Of a stretch of 54,362 nucleotides of DNA, positions 40,115-48,172 are shown piece after piece; position 1 is the stretch's first letter, and each line of letters opens with the position of its first letter. The stretch covers positions 1 to 54,362 of the forward strand of contig CAZNVI010000003.1 of assembly GCA_964576705.1 (NCBI GenBank). Direction: 5' to 3'. A program made the translations under genes and the position numbers. The notes under the pieces are model-generated. The model was not told where the DNA came from. It ran no database searches and saw only the letters and a list, made by a program, of their open reading frames with translations. Source of the stretch: CAYMDS01 sp964576705. Its GTDB lineage: Bacteria; Patescibacteriota; Microgenomatia; Levybacterales; UBA12049.

Positions 40115-41082
40115 TATAGAATCAATCCCCTGCTATATAAAATTATAGCGATTATTATCACTGTTAGGAATATTATATGATCTGCGCTATGAGAAACGAA
40201 CCTGATTATTTTTCTTCTCTCAGTTATTATTAAATCAACTATAAATAAAAATATAAAAAATATAGCTACTACTAAAGCAATATTTTTGGTCGCATTATCT
40301 TTATTTATAATAGGCTCTCTTCTTACTGATGCGATAAATATATTATTTAAAGTAGGCATCGGACTAGTAGGAGTCGGAATCGTAGTAAGAGTAGGAATTG
40401 GCGAAGATGTAGGAAGAATAGCTTGTGCTATAAATGTCGGCTGCGGAATATCAGTAGGCGGAATTGTAGTCGGCAGCAATACTTTTTCCGCCTGGGAAGA
40501 ACCTATATTCGAAGAGCTGTTAAGTCTTTCGCCGAATTCCTGAACAATCAGCACCGTCTCGTCACCCGTCAGGCTTCCTGTTACGACTGCAAAACCTACA
40601 TCTTTATATCTGGGAGATAAAATATTCTCTTTATGTCCCGGACTAGCCATCCATGCGGCCATGGCCTCATGGGCAGTGGTAAATCCTCGTGCCAAATTTT
40701 CTCCTGCATATAAATACTCATAACCGGCTGCTTTTATGAATACCCAAGGCGTCGTCCCATCCGGAGCGTTATGCGCCCAATAATTATTTTCCAACATATG
40801 ATTGGCTTTATTCATCGCTGCTGCCGATAACTGTGAATCAAGGCTTAGAGGATTTACGCCTGCAGCTGTCCTTTGCTGATTAGTCAAATTAACGAGATCA
40901 GATATCGAAATATTTGCGGTAATTCCTAGAATATCAGGATATGATCTCTCAATACGGGGAGTAAGATAACTCATTAATGCAATTAAAATGACTAAAATAA
41001 AAAGCGGCTGCAAATGGAGTAGCCTGGCACGGTGGTTATTCGATTCGCGGGGGAAAAGTAAGTGATGTAAAAAATCTAACAT
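40114..41082 (-). CDS. CAP/SCP (YkwD-like) surface protein
   Basis: 322 aa. An N-terminal anchor (about 28-45) is followed by a CAP domain (about 60-190): LVNLTNQQRTAAG, LSAAAMNKANHM, YWAHNAPDGTTP, AGENLARGF and SPGHKENILSPRYKDVG. The last holds the conserved His and Glu. A Thr/Pro/Ile-rich linker (PTLTTIPTPTSPMPT) leads to two C-terminal helices. It is external and envelope-attached; the bacterial family role is unclear, with lipid- or glycan-binding proposed. First gene of the glycan operon, with TATACT 6 nt before the ATG. Confidence 0.92.
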   Translation of the reverse strand: MLDFLHHLLFPRESNNHRARLLHLQPLFILVILIALMSYLTPRIERSYPDILGITANISISDLVNLTNQQRTAAGVNPLSLDSQLSAAAMNKANHMLENNYWAHNAPDGTTPWVFIKAAGYEYLYAGENLARGFTTAHEAMAAWMASPGHKENILSPRYKDVGFAVVTGSLTGDETVLIVQEFGERLNSSSNIGSSQAEKVLLPTTIPPTDIPQPTFIAQAILPTSSPIPTLTTIPTPTSPMPTLNNIFIASVRREPIINKDNATKNIALVVAIFFIFLFIVDLIITERRKIIRFVSHSADHIIFLTVIIIAIILYSRGLIL

Positions 41083-41094
41083 GAAAATAGTATA
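41083..41094 (-). promoter_or_regulatory. Leaderless promoter of the glycan operon
   Basis: On the minus strand, TATACT (41094-41089) ends 6 nt before the ATG at 41082. Confidence 0.65.
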
Positions 41095-41157
41095 GTAAAT
41101 TTATCTACTATTCGCCATGCAGTAAATTATTGAAATAAATAGAAATTTGTAGAAACT

Positions 41158-41214
41158 TATTGAGACTTATGGTAATTACAATTAATCTCTAGTAGTCTCT
41201 TCCGATCTCAATAA
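41158..41214. repeat. 9-bp inverted repeat after tsaB
   Basis: TTATTGAGA (41158-41166) and TCTCAATAA (41206-41214), perfect arms 39 nt apart, just after the tsaB stop in an AT-rich spacer. A weak terminator is possible. Confidence 0.35.
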
Positions 41215-41218
41215 ATCT

Positions 41219-41533
41219 CTACTGATATACCGGCTCTACAATCTTTCCAGGCGACCTTCCATTAATAGGAATCTTTAGCCATATCCCCAGGGTGTTTGCG
41301 ATAGCAACGCCTACTCTTAAACCTGTAAATGAACCAGGGCCGGGGTTGACTGAAATAGCATGGAGATCTTTAAGATCTAATTTATGTTTTATTAATAACT
41401 CATGTATCATAGGGAGAACGACTTGCGCTTTCCACGCATCAGTTTTTCGATTTATAGAATCTTTTTTGCCATCAATTTCAACTTCTACAATTATTTCTTT
41501 ATTATTTGAAGTATCTATTAATAATATATTCAT
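41219..41533 (-). CDS. tsaB: Short TsaB-like protein (t6A synthesis)
   Basis: 104 aa, only the first ASKHA lobe of TsaB: MNILLIDTSNN, then VLPMIHELLIKHKLDLKDL, and VNPGPGSFTGLRVGVAIANTLG, the family signature. Canonical TsaB is about 220-230 aa with a second lobe. The end IVEPVYQ looks like a natural terminus, so this may be a reduced TsaB that still scaffolds TsaD and TsaE. It lies beside tsaC and tsaE; tsaD is not in the window. Confidence 0.85.
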   Translation of the reverse strand: MNILLIDTSNNKEIIVEVEIDGKKDSINRKTDAWKAQVVLPMIHELLIKHKLDLKDLHAISVNPGPGSFTGLRVGVAIANTLGIWLKIPINGRSPGKIVEPVYQ

Positions 41534-41590
41534 ATTAGCAAATGGTTAATAACTAATGGCTTCTGAGTTGAAACTATTTACTATTTTATA

Positions 41591-42175
41591 TTAGCTATAG
41601 TCTAACTCCACCGCTCCTTCTCTTATTACTTTCCAAGGAGTAATGCTACAATCTATAACTGTAGATGCTTGTTTTATGGTACATTCACCAGGTATTACAA
41701 AGTCAACTATTTTCAGGAGTTGGTTATCTAAATCCTTAAATTCATATGGAGTTCTTTCTCCATGAAAATTTGCAGACGGACCAAGTAAAGGAACACCGAT
41801 GCTATGTATCAACTCAAATGCAATACTATGATTCGGCATTCGAATGCCGACATTATCTCCCCCGCCTCTTACCAATGAAGAAGTTTCTTCTTTTTTACAT
41901 GGCAAAACAATTGTTAACGCCCCAGGCCAATACTGCGATATAAGTTTTTCCGAAACTAAATCAGGAATATTTATCCAATATTTATTTGCCATATCGATAC
42001 TATCCACTAAAACCGGTACAGCCTGAGCTTCCGGTCTCTTGCGGATTAAAAAAAGTCGCTTAATTGAATCTGTATTATCTATCCTGCACCCTATACCGAA
42101 TGCTGTATCTGTAGGATAAACTACGATCCCTCCTTGATTTAAAATATTAATTGCCTCTCTGATATTATCTTCCAT
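41591..42175 (-). CDS. tsaC: Threonylcarbamoyl-AMP synthase (YrdC/Sua5)
   Basis: 194 aa: GGIVVYPTDTAFGIGCRID, RLFLIRKRPEAQAVPVLVD (KR-x-xx-P motif), YWPGALTIVLPCK, VGIRMPNHSIAFELI and PLLGPSANFHGE. It makes threonylcarbamoyl-AMP from Thr, bicarbonate and ATP for tRNA t6A37. It is the short YrdC form without the Sua5 C-terminal domain. It sits between tsaB and the NUDIX/tsaE fragments. Confidence 0.95.
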   Translation of the reverse strand: MEDNIREAINILNQGGIVVYPTDTAFGIGCRIDNTDSIKRLFLIRKRPEAQAVPVLVDSIDMANKYWINIPDLVSEKLISQYWPGALTIVLPCKKEETSSLVRGGGDNVGIRMPNHSIAFELIHSIGVPLLGPSANFHGERTPYEFKDLDNQLLKIVDFVIPGECTIKQASTVIDCSITPWKVIREGAVELDYS

Positions 42176-42240
42176 AAAATCTCATCTGTTTTTCCACCTG
42201 GAAGGTGAAACAGATAGGTCAGCTAGGGACTAGCCAGTGA

Positions 42241-42618
42241 TCAAATCGCTATGGCATTCACAGTTTCTTTTAAAAAATCGTCTTTTTTCATCCCAGTGTC
42301 TAAGTGCGCGAATTCTTTTTTCGTAACCCATTGGTATTCGATATGCTCTTTACTCAACACAACATCAGAACCTAATGCTACACACAAATATCCGATATAT
42401 ATAAAATAGAACTGCTTTTCTATATCAAAACGTGTCAATATTTTTACAGGACGAACATTTACGACACTTAAACCCGTCTCTTCCTCTATTTCTCTGACAA
42501 TTGATTCCTCAGCTATCTCACCGAAGTGAACATTACCTCCTACTAGATCCCAACATCCAGCTCTGCTACGATCATCCAGCGTCCTTTTTAAAGCAAGAAA
42601 TTTCCTTCTTTTAGCAGG
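42241..42618 (-). CDS. NUDIX hydrolase, 5' end lost in gap
   Basis: 125 C-terminal residues of a NUDIX protein: KRRKFLALKRTLDDR, then the complete box GGNVHFGEIAEESIVREI / EEETGLSV. About 10-20 N-terminal residues are lost in the assembly gap. The frame happens to stay open through the Ns into tsaE, but the two are separate genes. Substrate unknown. Confidence 0.9.
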   Translation of the reverse strand, partial: PAKRRKFLALKRTLDDRSRAGCWDLVGGNVHFGEIAEESIVREIEEETGLSVVNVRPVKILTRFDIEKQFYFIYIGYLCVALGSDVVLSKEHIEYQWVTKKEFAHLDTGMKKDDFLKETVNAIAI

Positions 42619-42718
42619 NNNNNNNNNNNNNNNNNNNNNNNNNNNNNNNNNNNNNNNNNNNNNNNNNNNNNNNNNNNNNNNNNNNNNNNNNNNNNNNNNN
42701 NNNNNNNNNNNNNNNNNN
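42619..42718. other. Assembly gap (100 N)
   Basis: Exactly 100 Ns, true size unknown; it removes the end of tsaE and the start of the NUDIX gene. Confidence 0.99.
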
Positions 42719-43080
42719 ATTTTCTCGGGCCATTCTATAGCGACAATATTCTCAGGCTTTTTCATAATATCTAATAACCCTATATCAATAATCTCCTGCT
42801 CGGAATTTATTCTATATAGATCAACATGATATAAATACTTCATGCTTGATACTTCATGCTTAATACTTAACTCATAGCTTCTCATAATTATAAAAGTTGG
42901 TGAGATAACTTTTCTCTCTACCCCTAATCCTTTAGCCAAGCCTTGCATAAAAGTTGTCTTTCCGTATCCTAAATCACCATATAGACAAATGACTTCCCCG
43001 CCCTTTAAATTTCCAGCGAACTTTTCTGCCATCAACCTAGTTTGAGTATCAGAATTGGTATCATTTGATATATTTTGCAT
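42719..43080 (-). CDS. tsaE: TsaE ATPase, 3' end lost in gap
   Basis: About 120 N-terminal residues of the t6A P-loop ATPase: LYGDLGYGKTTFMQGLAKGL (Walker A), SPTFIIMRSYE, and the family motif YHVDLYRINSEQEIIDIG, then IVAIEWPEK. Typical length is about 150, so roughly 30 residues are missing in the gap. It resets the TsaBD complex between catalytic cycles. It is 18 nt after the lamin-tail gene. Confidence 0.93.
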
Positions 43081-43098
43081 AGTAAGTAAATGAAGTAA

Positions 43099-43953
43099 CT
43101 AAGGGGTATTTTGTGCCTTTTTCTTCATATAAAAAAGGAGTATACCACAGGCCAGAAGAAAAATTCCTCCCAGGGCTATAAGAACCGTACCGGGATTCAC
43201 CATAGAACTTCCTTTCACCTTAACTTCCTCCATCGGTTCTACTGAGTCAGTCGGTTTTTTATCTGAGGTCTCTCCTAAGACCTTTTCTTCGATTATTTTC
43301 GTGGGTGAAGCGCTTTTCGGGGTCGGTGATTTCTTAACTGTAGGTGTAACTTTTTTAGTAGGTACTTTCGTATAAGTCGGTAACGGGGTTAAGGTGGGAG
43401 CTTTGGTTATAGTCGGAACCTTGGTGGGAGATGGTGTATTAGTAGGCTCACTCGTGGGCTCAGGCGTTAATGTAGGAGTCAGGATTACGCTTCCTGCATT
43501 ATTAGAACTATTTTTAGTTGATGACGAAAACCCAACCCATTCCAATCCCCCATCTATTTTTCGTCCATAAAAAATGTTTTCTTCAGTCGCATTATATTTA
43601 TATTCGTCAATTACCTCATCTAAGCTATTTAATAATCGTATTGTATCTGAGTCATTATTTAAAATTATTCCGGTAACAGACCTTTCAAGTACGAAAAATC
43701 CTTTTGATGAAATTAAAGAACCTGAAGGAATAGCAAATGGTGACGATCCCCCACCTGCTACATCGTCTATCTTCCAACCTGCAAGATCGATTTCATTCTC
43801 TGTATTATTAAAAAGCTCAATCCACTCCGATGTCTCACCGGATCCTTCAGGATTTGGTAAGTATTCATTTATGACTACATCAGCGGCAAAAGTTATTTGG
43901 GGGAAACAAGTATATGCTAAAGAAACGGATAAAAATATGATAAATCGTCTCAC
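43099..43953 (-). CDS. Lamin-tail-domain surface protein
   Basis: 284 aa with a GTG start. A signal peptide (about 1-23, TFAADVV) precedes a lamin-tail domain (about 24-135): INEYLPNPEG, EWIELFNNTENEIDLAGW, SKGFFVLER and IRLLNSLDEVID. A long Thr/Pro-rich stalk (TLTPEPTSEPTNTPSPTK) follows, and a C-terminal membrane helix ends in KKKAQNTP. The layout is a domain displayed on a stalk. Bacterial lamin-tail domains are found on secreted nucleases and surface proteins and may bind carbohydrate or protein. TAAAAT lies 4 nt before the GTG. Confidence 0.9.
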   Translation of the reverse strand: MRRFIIFLSVSLAYTCFPQITFAADVVINEYLPNPEGSGETSEWIELFNNTENEIDLAGWKIDDVAGGGSSPFAIPSGSLISSKGFFVLERSVTGIILNNDSDTIRLLNSLDEVIDEYKYNATEENIFYGRKIDGGLEWVGFSSSTKNSSNNAGSVILTPTLTPEPTSEPTNTPSPTKVPTITKAPTLTPLPTYTKVPTKKVTPTVKKSPTPKSASPTKIIEEKVLGETSDKKPTDSVEPMEEVKVKGSSMVNPGTVLIALGGIFLLACGILLFYMKKKAQNTP

Positions 43954-43983
43954 GATTATTTTAAATTACTAACTTTTGAACTT

Positions 43984-45237
43984 TTATTGTACATGCCAAT
44001 ACCATGACACCACTCCGCTACCATGATCAACAGCAACGTAATTTAATGGCGCGCTGCCACAAGATGTGGTTCCGCGATAAAGAGTGCCATCCTTTGGTGC
44101 TTTTATGATAGAAGAAGATGATGACTCCATATCTATCCCGGTATGCACTCCGCCTGGGTATCTAGAAGCATAATTATGGGATCCATATGCCTGATTAATT
44201 TCAATTGTTTCATACAGTGGCCAATTCCAATCGCCACCTGGATTAATTGATCCGTAGTAACTATATAAACCTGGATCGTAATTATATTGCCAACTAACTC
44301 CTCCTTTGAGATACCCAGAAGGATTTACTATAGACTCATTAAGTCTCACCTCGAAATGCAGATGGGCTCCTGTTGAACAGACGGGATATCCTGAGTTACC
44401 CACTGCTGCAATTGCCTGTCCTTCCTTTACAGGAGTACCATTTTCCAACCTAATAGATGCTACAACTCCTTCTATCGCCGCTCTCTCTGCTCTTGCAGCT
44501 GATAACTGACGCTGGTATTCTTCTTCATCGTTTTTTGTGATACGTAGCAATTCTTCTTTGATATTTTTCTCGGAATCAATTTGTGTTTTATAGTCCTCAA
44601 GTTGCGTTTGCAACCCTAATACTTTTTCTTTTTTATCTTCGAATATATTTTTTTGATTTTCGTAATCTCTTTGTGCCTGATGAGTTTCATATAAAATCTT
44701 TCTGTCTTGCGCTTGAATGATGCGTAAATAACTCATCTTGGTGAAATAGTCTGAGAAATTCTCTGCATTAACGAAAAGCGGAGACTGAGCAAGACTACCT
44801 GCTTTATATGTCGCAACTATTCTATTTAAAAGCGCTTCTGAGATTTTTCCTATTGTCTCCTCCAGATGCTCCACTTTATCTACAGCTATATCTATATCTT
44901 CTGTGAGCTCAGTAATCTCTGACTCTGTAGCATTTATTTTCAATTGGGTAAGTTCAATCTGATTATCAATCACATCAATTTGTGACTGTAGAGTCTTTTC
45001 AGTCGAACGAAGCTCATTTAACTTTCCTTCTAATTCTTTGATTTTATTTTTTACATCATTAAGCTTACCCGATGAATCATCCGGGGTGGGAGTTGGATCT
45101 GATGGATCAGGGGTAACAGTAACACTTTGACCAAGTGATGGCAAGTCTTCCCCTCCATGTGAATATGCAAAAGGAGGAATGAAACTAATAAAAACCATCA
45201 CCAATAAAAGACTTCCTACGTATATACTGTTACGCAT
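43984..45237 (-). CDS. Coiled-coil M23 peptidase, circularly permuted, with ftsEX
   Basis: 417 aa. A signal segment (1-26) and Thr/Pro linker (TPDPSDPTPTPDD) precede a long EnvC/PcsB-like coiled coil (about 55-245). The LytM/M23 parts come in reversed order: GQAIAAVGNSGYPVC and HLHFEV (His292, His294) first. After a linker comes YGSHNYASR and HTGID (His365, Asp369), ending SWYWHVQ. All metal ligands are present. It lies 9 nt after ftsX, so it is probably the septal hydrolase or activator governed by FtsEX. Confidence 0.93.
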   Translation of the reverse strand: MRNSIYVGSLLLVMVFISFIPPFAYSHGGEDLPSLGQSVTVTPDPSDPTPTPDDSSGKLNDVKNKIKELEGKLNELRSTEKTLQSQIDVIDNQIELTQLKINATESEITELTEDIDIAVDKVEHLEETIGKISEALLNRIVATYKAGSLAQSPLFVNAENFSDYFTKMSYLRIIQAQDRKILYETHQAQRDYENQKNIFEDKKEKVLGLQTQLEDYKTQIDSEKNIKEELLRITKNDEEEYQRQLSAARAERAAIEGVVASIRLENGTPVKEGQAIAAVGNSGYPVCSTGAHLHFEVRLNESIVNPSGYLKGGVSWQYNYDPGLYSYYGSINPGGDWNWPLYETIEINQAYGSHNYASRYPGGVHTGIDMESSSSSIIKAPKDGTLYRGTTSCGSAPLNYVAVDHGSGVVSWYWHVQ

Positions 45238-45246
45238 AAATATAAT

Positions 45247-46113
45247 TTATTTCAAATACTTTAACGCAGAGAGGATACTTGAAAATGCTCCAAGTATTAC
45301 AGCAACCACAAGTTCTGCACCCAACACCCAAAGTAAAAACAGAGGCGAGATCGGGAAAAGCGGAATATCCGGAGGTAACTGCGAGCGAAGGAATGGTTCT
45401 ATATATAGCAAGCCCACAGTAGACATTAACCATCCGATTACCGCACCTGTTACACCATAAAAAATACCTTCATAAATGAACGGCCAACGGATATACCAAT
45501 TAGTAGCACTTAAAAGCTTAAGTATCTCAATTTCTTCTCTTTTACCTGATATCTTCATGCTGGTAATTAGCATTATAAGAAATATCGAATCGACAGCTAA
45601 AATAATACTTGCAGCTGCTCCAAGCTGTCGAAGGACATTCGAGAAACGAATGAACCCTTCTATCGCATCTCTGGGGAAAGCGACACTGCTTACTGCAGTA
45701 TTTGATTTAAGCTCCCGCGCTAACTCTATCTGATCTCCTAAGTTATGAGTAGTGATATCAAATGAACGCGGGAGTATGCTCGGATCTACCAATTCAAGCT
45801 CTATGGGGTCAGTTGAAAGTTTTTTATACCTATTGAACGCTTCTTGTTTATCCACAAAAGTAAGCTTAGATATTTTACCGGTTGCTTTAAGCTGAGTCTC
45901 TAAATTCTTAATTTCTTCGTCCTTTGCTTCTTCTGTAAAAAATACTGCCAATTGCGGTCTTGTTTCATAATAACGTATGGTTATAAATGATCCAAAAAAT
46001 AAAAAGGTAAATACTGAAATTACGAAAAATGTCTGAGCCATTATAAATATGGCAGCCATCGCTTGATATGGAGATCTTCTTATATGCTTCCAACTTGTAT
46101 TTAAAGCGCTCAT
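45247..46113 (-). CDS. ftsX: Cell-division protein FtsX
   Basis: 288 aa. The FtsX topology is one N-terminal helix (about 18-42), an external domain of about 120 residues (FTEEAKDEEIKNLETQL), and three C-terminal helices with ILLAVDSIFLIMLITSMKISG and KREEIEILKLLSATNWYIRW. It transmits ATP-driven change from FtsE across the membrane to the septal hydrolase, whose gene follows directly. It is 1 nt from ftsE. Confidence 0.95.
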   Translation of the reverse strand: MSALNTSWKHIRRSPYQAMAAIFIMAQTFFVISVFTFLFFGSFITIRYYETRPQLAVFFTEEAKDEEIKNLETQLKATGKISKLTFVDKQEAFNRYKKLSTDPIELELVDPSILPRSFDITTHNLGDQIELARELKSNTAVSSVAFPRDAIEGFIRFSNVLRQLGAAASIILAVDSIFLIMLITSMKISGKREEIEILKLLSATNWYIRWPFIYEGIFYGVTGAVIGWLMSTVGLLYIEPFLRSQLPPDIPLFPISPLFLLWVLGAELVVAVILGAFSSILSALKYLK

Positions 46114-46114
46114 A

Positions 46115-46843
46115 TTAATCTTCTTTTTTATGTTTTTTTACATGAGTTTCTGGCGTTTGCTTATCGTCTGTTTTTTTTAAAGACTTATTATCGCTAATTA
46201 CCTTACCTTTTTCTAAAGCCACAACTCTTTTTGCAAGGCTTTTAACAACATCTAAATTGTGGGTGGCCATAATCACTGTCGTACCGGCTGCATTTATTTC
46301 CTGTAATATTTTAATTATTTCCCATGATGTAGCATTGTCTAAATTTCCTGTAGGTTCATCAGCTATCACAATTTGAGGCGTAAAAACGATCGCGCGGGCT
46401 ATCGCTACCCGCTGTAATTCGCCTCCAGAGAGTTGAATTGGGAATTTATTCTTATGTTGCTCTATACCTACTTGGGACATTATATCTAATGCTCTAATTT
46501 TCGCTTTTTTATTATCTATGCCCGCAATCTGTAAAGGAATCATTATATTTTCGAATACAGTTCTATCCATCAAAAGTTTTAAATCCTGAAAAACTACACC
46601 TATTCTACGCCTTAAATAAGGAACCTTACGTCGTGGTAATTTCGTAATATTTAATTCATGAATATGGATGGATCCCTGGGTAGGTAAAGATTCACGTGTA
46701 AGTAACCTAAATAAGGTAGTTTTACCCGATCCTGAAGGCCCAACTACGAATACGAATTCCCCAGGCTCAATTTCAAGTGTAATTTCTGATAAAGCAGACT
46801 CACCTGTGCCAAAAGTCTTAGTCACATTATCGATTTTAATCAT
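46115..46843 (-). CDS. ftsE: Cell-division ATPase FtsE
   Basis: 242 aa from the ATG at 46843, chosen because GGAGG lies 5 nt upstream and its ATGA overlaps the previous stop. ABC ATPase: Walker A VGPSGSGKTT (34-43), Q-loop, signature LSGGELQRVAIARAI, Walker B VIADEPTGNLD and His in MATHNLDVV. A lysine-rich tail (THVKKHKKED) is extra. It pairs with FtsX at the septum. Confidence 0.96.
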   Translation of the reverse strand: MIKIDNVTKTFGTGESALSEITLEIEPGEFVFVVGPSGSGKTTLFRLLTRESLPTQGSIHIHELNITKLPRRKVPYLRRRIGVVFQDLKLLMDRTVFENIMIPLQIAGIDNKKAKIRALDIMSQVGIEQHKNKFPIQLSGGELQRVAIARAIVFTPQIVIADEPTGNLDNATSWEIIKILQEINAAGTTVIMATHNLDVVKSLAKRVVALEKGKVISDNKSLKKTDDKQTPETHVKKHKKED

Positions 46844-47295
46844 AATACCTCCACCCTCCCGACATCCATAAGCCATCCTGCTTTTTGGGCTTTCTGGGTT
46901 TGGCCCCAAATTTTTATTTTCCTATCAATAAATTTTGACAAATCAACTAAAGATGAAGTCAAATAAACATTCTGCGATTCTCCTCCAGGACGAACTAAAT
47001 GGTACTGTCCTTCATCCTCGAGACCACCTTCTTTCAATGTCCCTTCTGCTATATCTTTATAGATAGCGGTATCTTCCGATCCGAATGTTTCACCTTTTTT
47101 TATACTTGCCTTATTCACTAATTTTGAAGCGATATTGCTACTGCCACTTTCAGTAGACTTAGCAAGAAAAAAACCGGTTCCTAAACCAAGAAGAGATGTC
47201 ACAAGTAGGATTAACAAGATCTTTCTGGTAAATAAAGCAGGCTTACCAATTGAAAGATCATGCATTATTTCTGAAGTATCAGTTTTTTTTTCCAT
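46840..47295 (-). CDS. Membrane protein with external OB-like domain
   Basis: 151 aa from the ATG at 47295. A short cytoplasmic part precedes one helix (about 25-45, ILLILLVTSLLGLGTGFFLA). The external domain of about 100 residues ends YLTSSLVDLSKFIDRKI then WGQTQKAQKAGWLMDVGRV, which looks like a small OB-fold strand pattern. It overlaps ftsE by 4 nt and is probably a division accessory; no named family is recognised. An upstream TTG would add seven residues. Confidence 0.7.
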   Translation of the reverse strand: MEKKTDTSEIMHDLSIGKPALFTRKILLILLVTSLLGLGTGFFLAKSTESGSSNIASKLVNKASIKKGETFGSEDTAIYKDIAEGTLKEGGLEDEGQYHLVRPGGESQNVYLTSSLVDLSKFIDRKIKIWGQTQKAQKAGWLMDVGRVEVL

Positions 47296-47401
47296 GGGCA
47301 GACAATTACTCCTCAAGTATTACATATTTTCCTTTTTATATCAACCCTGAGGCTTTAATTACAGATTACTTTCAGCTACTATAAATAGTAGATAGTTTTT
47401 T

Positions 47402-48154
47402 ATGACAAAGAAATATTATTTTAAAAAAGGTTCAGAAGTTAAAAAAAGCAAACACAAAAGTAACCCGATTATTAAAATATCAGGCGTAATTTTATTGATT
47501 TTTGGCCTTAGTATAATTGGTTATTATACTGGACCAATACTTATGTGGCAGTTTTTTTTTAAATCAGTCTATGCTTCCGTAACATCTCCTGTCCCTCCAT
47601 ATTTTATATTAACACCGGAATTGATACATACCCTAGAACAAGAACAGAATGATAAATCATCATCTAATGTGTCTGATAATTTAGAAAATCCAAATGATAA
47701 CTGGCTGTTAGATTATAAACTGGATAGAAATATGGATAATTCAATAAGTTCATACACGATTTCAATTCCTAAACTTAATATTTCAGAGGCTATAGTATCT
47801 ACAAAAGATTTTGAGCTTTCAAAACACTTGGTACAATACGCAGAAACACCGATACCTCCCCTTCAAGGAAACGCTGTCATATTTGGACATTCTACACTCC
47901 CGCAATTATTTGAACCGAATAATTACAAAACTATATTCGCTCATGCCCATGATTTGAAAATCGGTGATGATATATTAGTCCACTTGGGCACTGATGATTT
48001 CAAGTATGAAATCATAAAATCATTTATCACAGAACCGGATGACCTATCAGTTTTAAACCAGGATCCTAAAGGAAGTTATTTAACTATAGTCACCTGCACG
48101 CCCCCGGGGACGACGTGGAAAAGGTTAATAATTAAAGCAAGGCTGGTTAATTAA
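47402..48154 (+). CDS. Sortase (class D/E-like)
   Basis: 250 aa. A basic cytoplasmic start (KKGSEVKKSKHKS) and an anchor helix (about 25-45) precede a roughly 60-residue linker. The sortase barrel has His163 (VIFGHSTLP), Cys232 (TIVTCTPPGTTWKR) and Arg241 or Arg247. It is different in type from the sortase at 12081. Its gene converges with a surface-protein gene ending in an LPPTG sorting signal, its likely substrate. TATAAA lies 16 nt and GATAGT 5 nt before the ATG; the true -10 is unclear. Confidence 0.92.
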   Translation: MTKKYYFKKGSEVKKSKHKSNPIIKISGVILLIFGLSIIGYYTGPILMWQFFFKSVYASVTSPVPPYFILTPELIHTLEQEQNDKSSSNVSDNLENPNDNWLLDYKLDRNMDNSISSYTISIPKLNISEAIVSTKDFELSKHLVQYAETPIPPLQGNAVIFGHSTLPQLFEPNNYKTIFAHAHDLKIGDDILVHLGTDDFKYEIIKSFITEPDDLSVLNQDPKGSYLTIVTCTPPGTTWKRLIIKARLVN

Positions 48155-48172
48155 GCATAACGTAAATCAATC

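Noticed and set aside
41197..41208. CTCTTCCGATCT, identical to the last 12 bases of a common Illumina adapter
   Set aside because: The bases on both sides do not continue the adapter, and the flanking sequence is ordinary AT-rich intergenic DNA. Most likely coincidence, although its position right after the short tsaB makes a read check worthwhile.
46844..46909. Longer FtsE start 22 codons upstream
   Set aside because: It would run through the end of the upstream gene and the Shine-Dalgarno site; GGAGG and the ATGA overlap support the start at 46843.
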